DNA of 5,468 nucleotides from the NCBI GenBank assembly GCA_964428195.1, contig CAYRXC010000040.1, forward strand, positions 1-5,468, read 5' to 3'. Below the pieces are notes generated by a model. The model worked only from the letters and a program-made list of their open reading frames with translations, had not been told where the DNA came from and made no database searches. How positions within the stretch are numbered: position 1 is the stretch's first letter; each line of letters opens with the position of its first letter. Source of the stretch: JAAYGD01 sp964428195 (GTDB lineage: Bacteria; Bacillota_I; Bacilli_A; RF39; UBA660). Positions 5,331 through 5,468 of the stretch are shown one piece after another. A program made the translations under genes and the position numbers.

Positions 5331-5468
5331 TTATTTGCATAAATTTTCTGGATAAGGCAATGCAGAATCTGCATTTATCCAACCACAACCATTTCTCATA
5401 TAGATTCCTGCATCCTTAGAGTAGTAATCGTCATATATTTCCTTGAAGCTATCATTATATCCCATAAT
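5331..5468 (-). CDS. C-terminal fragment of an unrecognised protein (enters from the right edge)
   Basis: An open frame runs from the right edge to TAA at 5331-5333, giving 45 residues. It is rich in aromatic and acidic residues (GYNDSFKEIYDDYYSK), then has MRNGCGWINADSALPYP and ends ENLCK. The normal-looking composition, two cysteines and two Gly-flanked turns suggest the end of a real folded protein. The mix is unlike the Lys/Glu-rich paralog proteins next door. An ATG occurs at 5465, but no upstream sequence is available to judge it, so a partial gene is the safer reading. I do not recognise the family. Its transcription probably ends at the hairpin at 5176-5204. Confidence 0.5.
   Translation of the reverse strand: MMGYNDSFKEIYDDYYSKDAGIYMRNGCGWINADSALPYPENLCK

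Noticed and set aside
1..5468. CRISPR array, transposase, tRNA or rRNA
   Set aside because: No regularly spaced repeats, DDE or serine/tyrosine recombinase motifs, cloverleaf sequences or conserved rRNA stretches were seen on either strand.

Overview
The window is very AT-rich (about a quarter G+C by eye). All genes I can support lie on the minus strand, and they are preceded by purine-rich Shine-Dalgarno sequences (AAGGTGAT, AGGAGG, AAAGGAGG) and Bacillota-type sigma-A promoters. TAA, TAG and TGA all act as stops; TGA ends the GT4 gene at 869. This indicates the standard bacterial code rather than the Mycoplasma/Spiroplasma code. The most likely source is a low-GC Bacillota or an uncultured Bacilli/Mollicutes-like gut-type lineage, but the species cannot be read from this sequence. 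An exactly 100-base run of N (4035-4134) marks a scaffold gap of unknown true length.

Read in the direction of transcription (right to left), the window holds the following. (1) 5331-5468: the C-terminal 45 codons of an unrecognised gene that enters from the right edge. It is followed by about 125 bp without a supported gene and then a terminator-like hairpin. (2) 5116-5173: a consensus promoter (TTGACA, 16 bp, TATAAT) and a ribosome-binding site containing a run of seven G. (3) 2889-5115: a compact unit of at least four tightly packed genes, here called C, A, B and D, encoding predicted soluble, charged, mostly helical proteins that I do not recognise. Short conserved blocks show that they are diverged paralogs of one family. 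The scaffold gap removes the end of A and the start of B. The unit ends in a hairpin overlapping D's stop codon. (4) 1993-2826: an aminoglycoside-phosphotransferase/choline-kinase-fold protein with its own extended -10 promoter. (5) 869-1942: a GT4-family glycosyltransferase. (6) 1-865: a GT2-family glycosyltransferase that runs off the left edge.

The left half looks like the edge of a surface-polysaccharide or teichoic-acid glycosylation locus: two glycosyltransferases in translational succession with a small-molecule kinase upstream. The right half is the more unusual part. It is a self-contained operon, with a strong promoter at one end and a terminator at the other, made of tandem duplicated and apparently recombined paralogs of unknown function. 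I found no CRISPR array, transposase, tRNA or rRNA.
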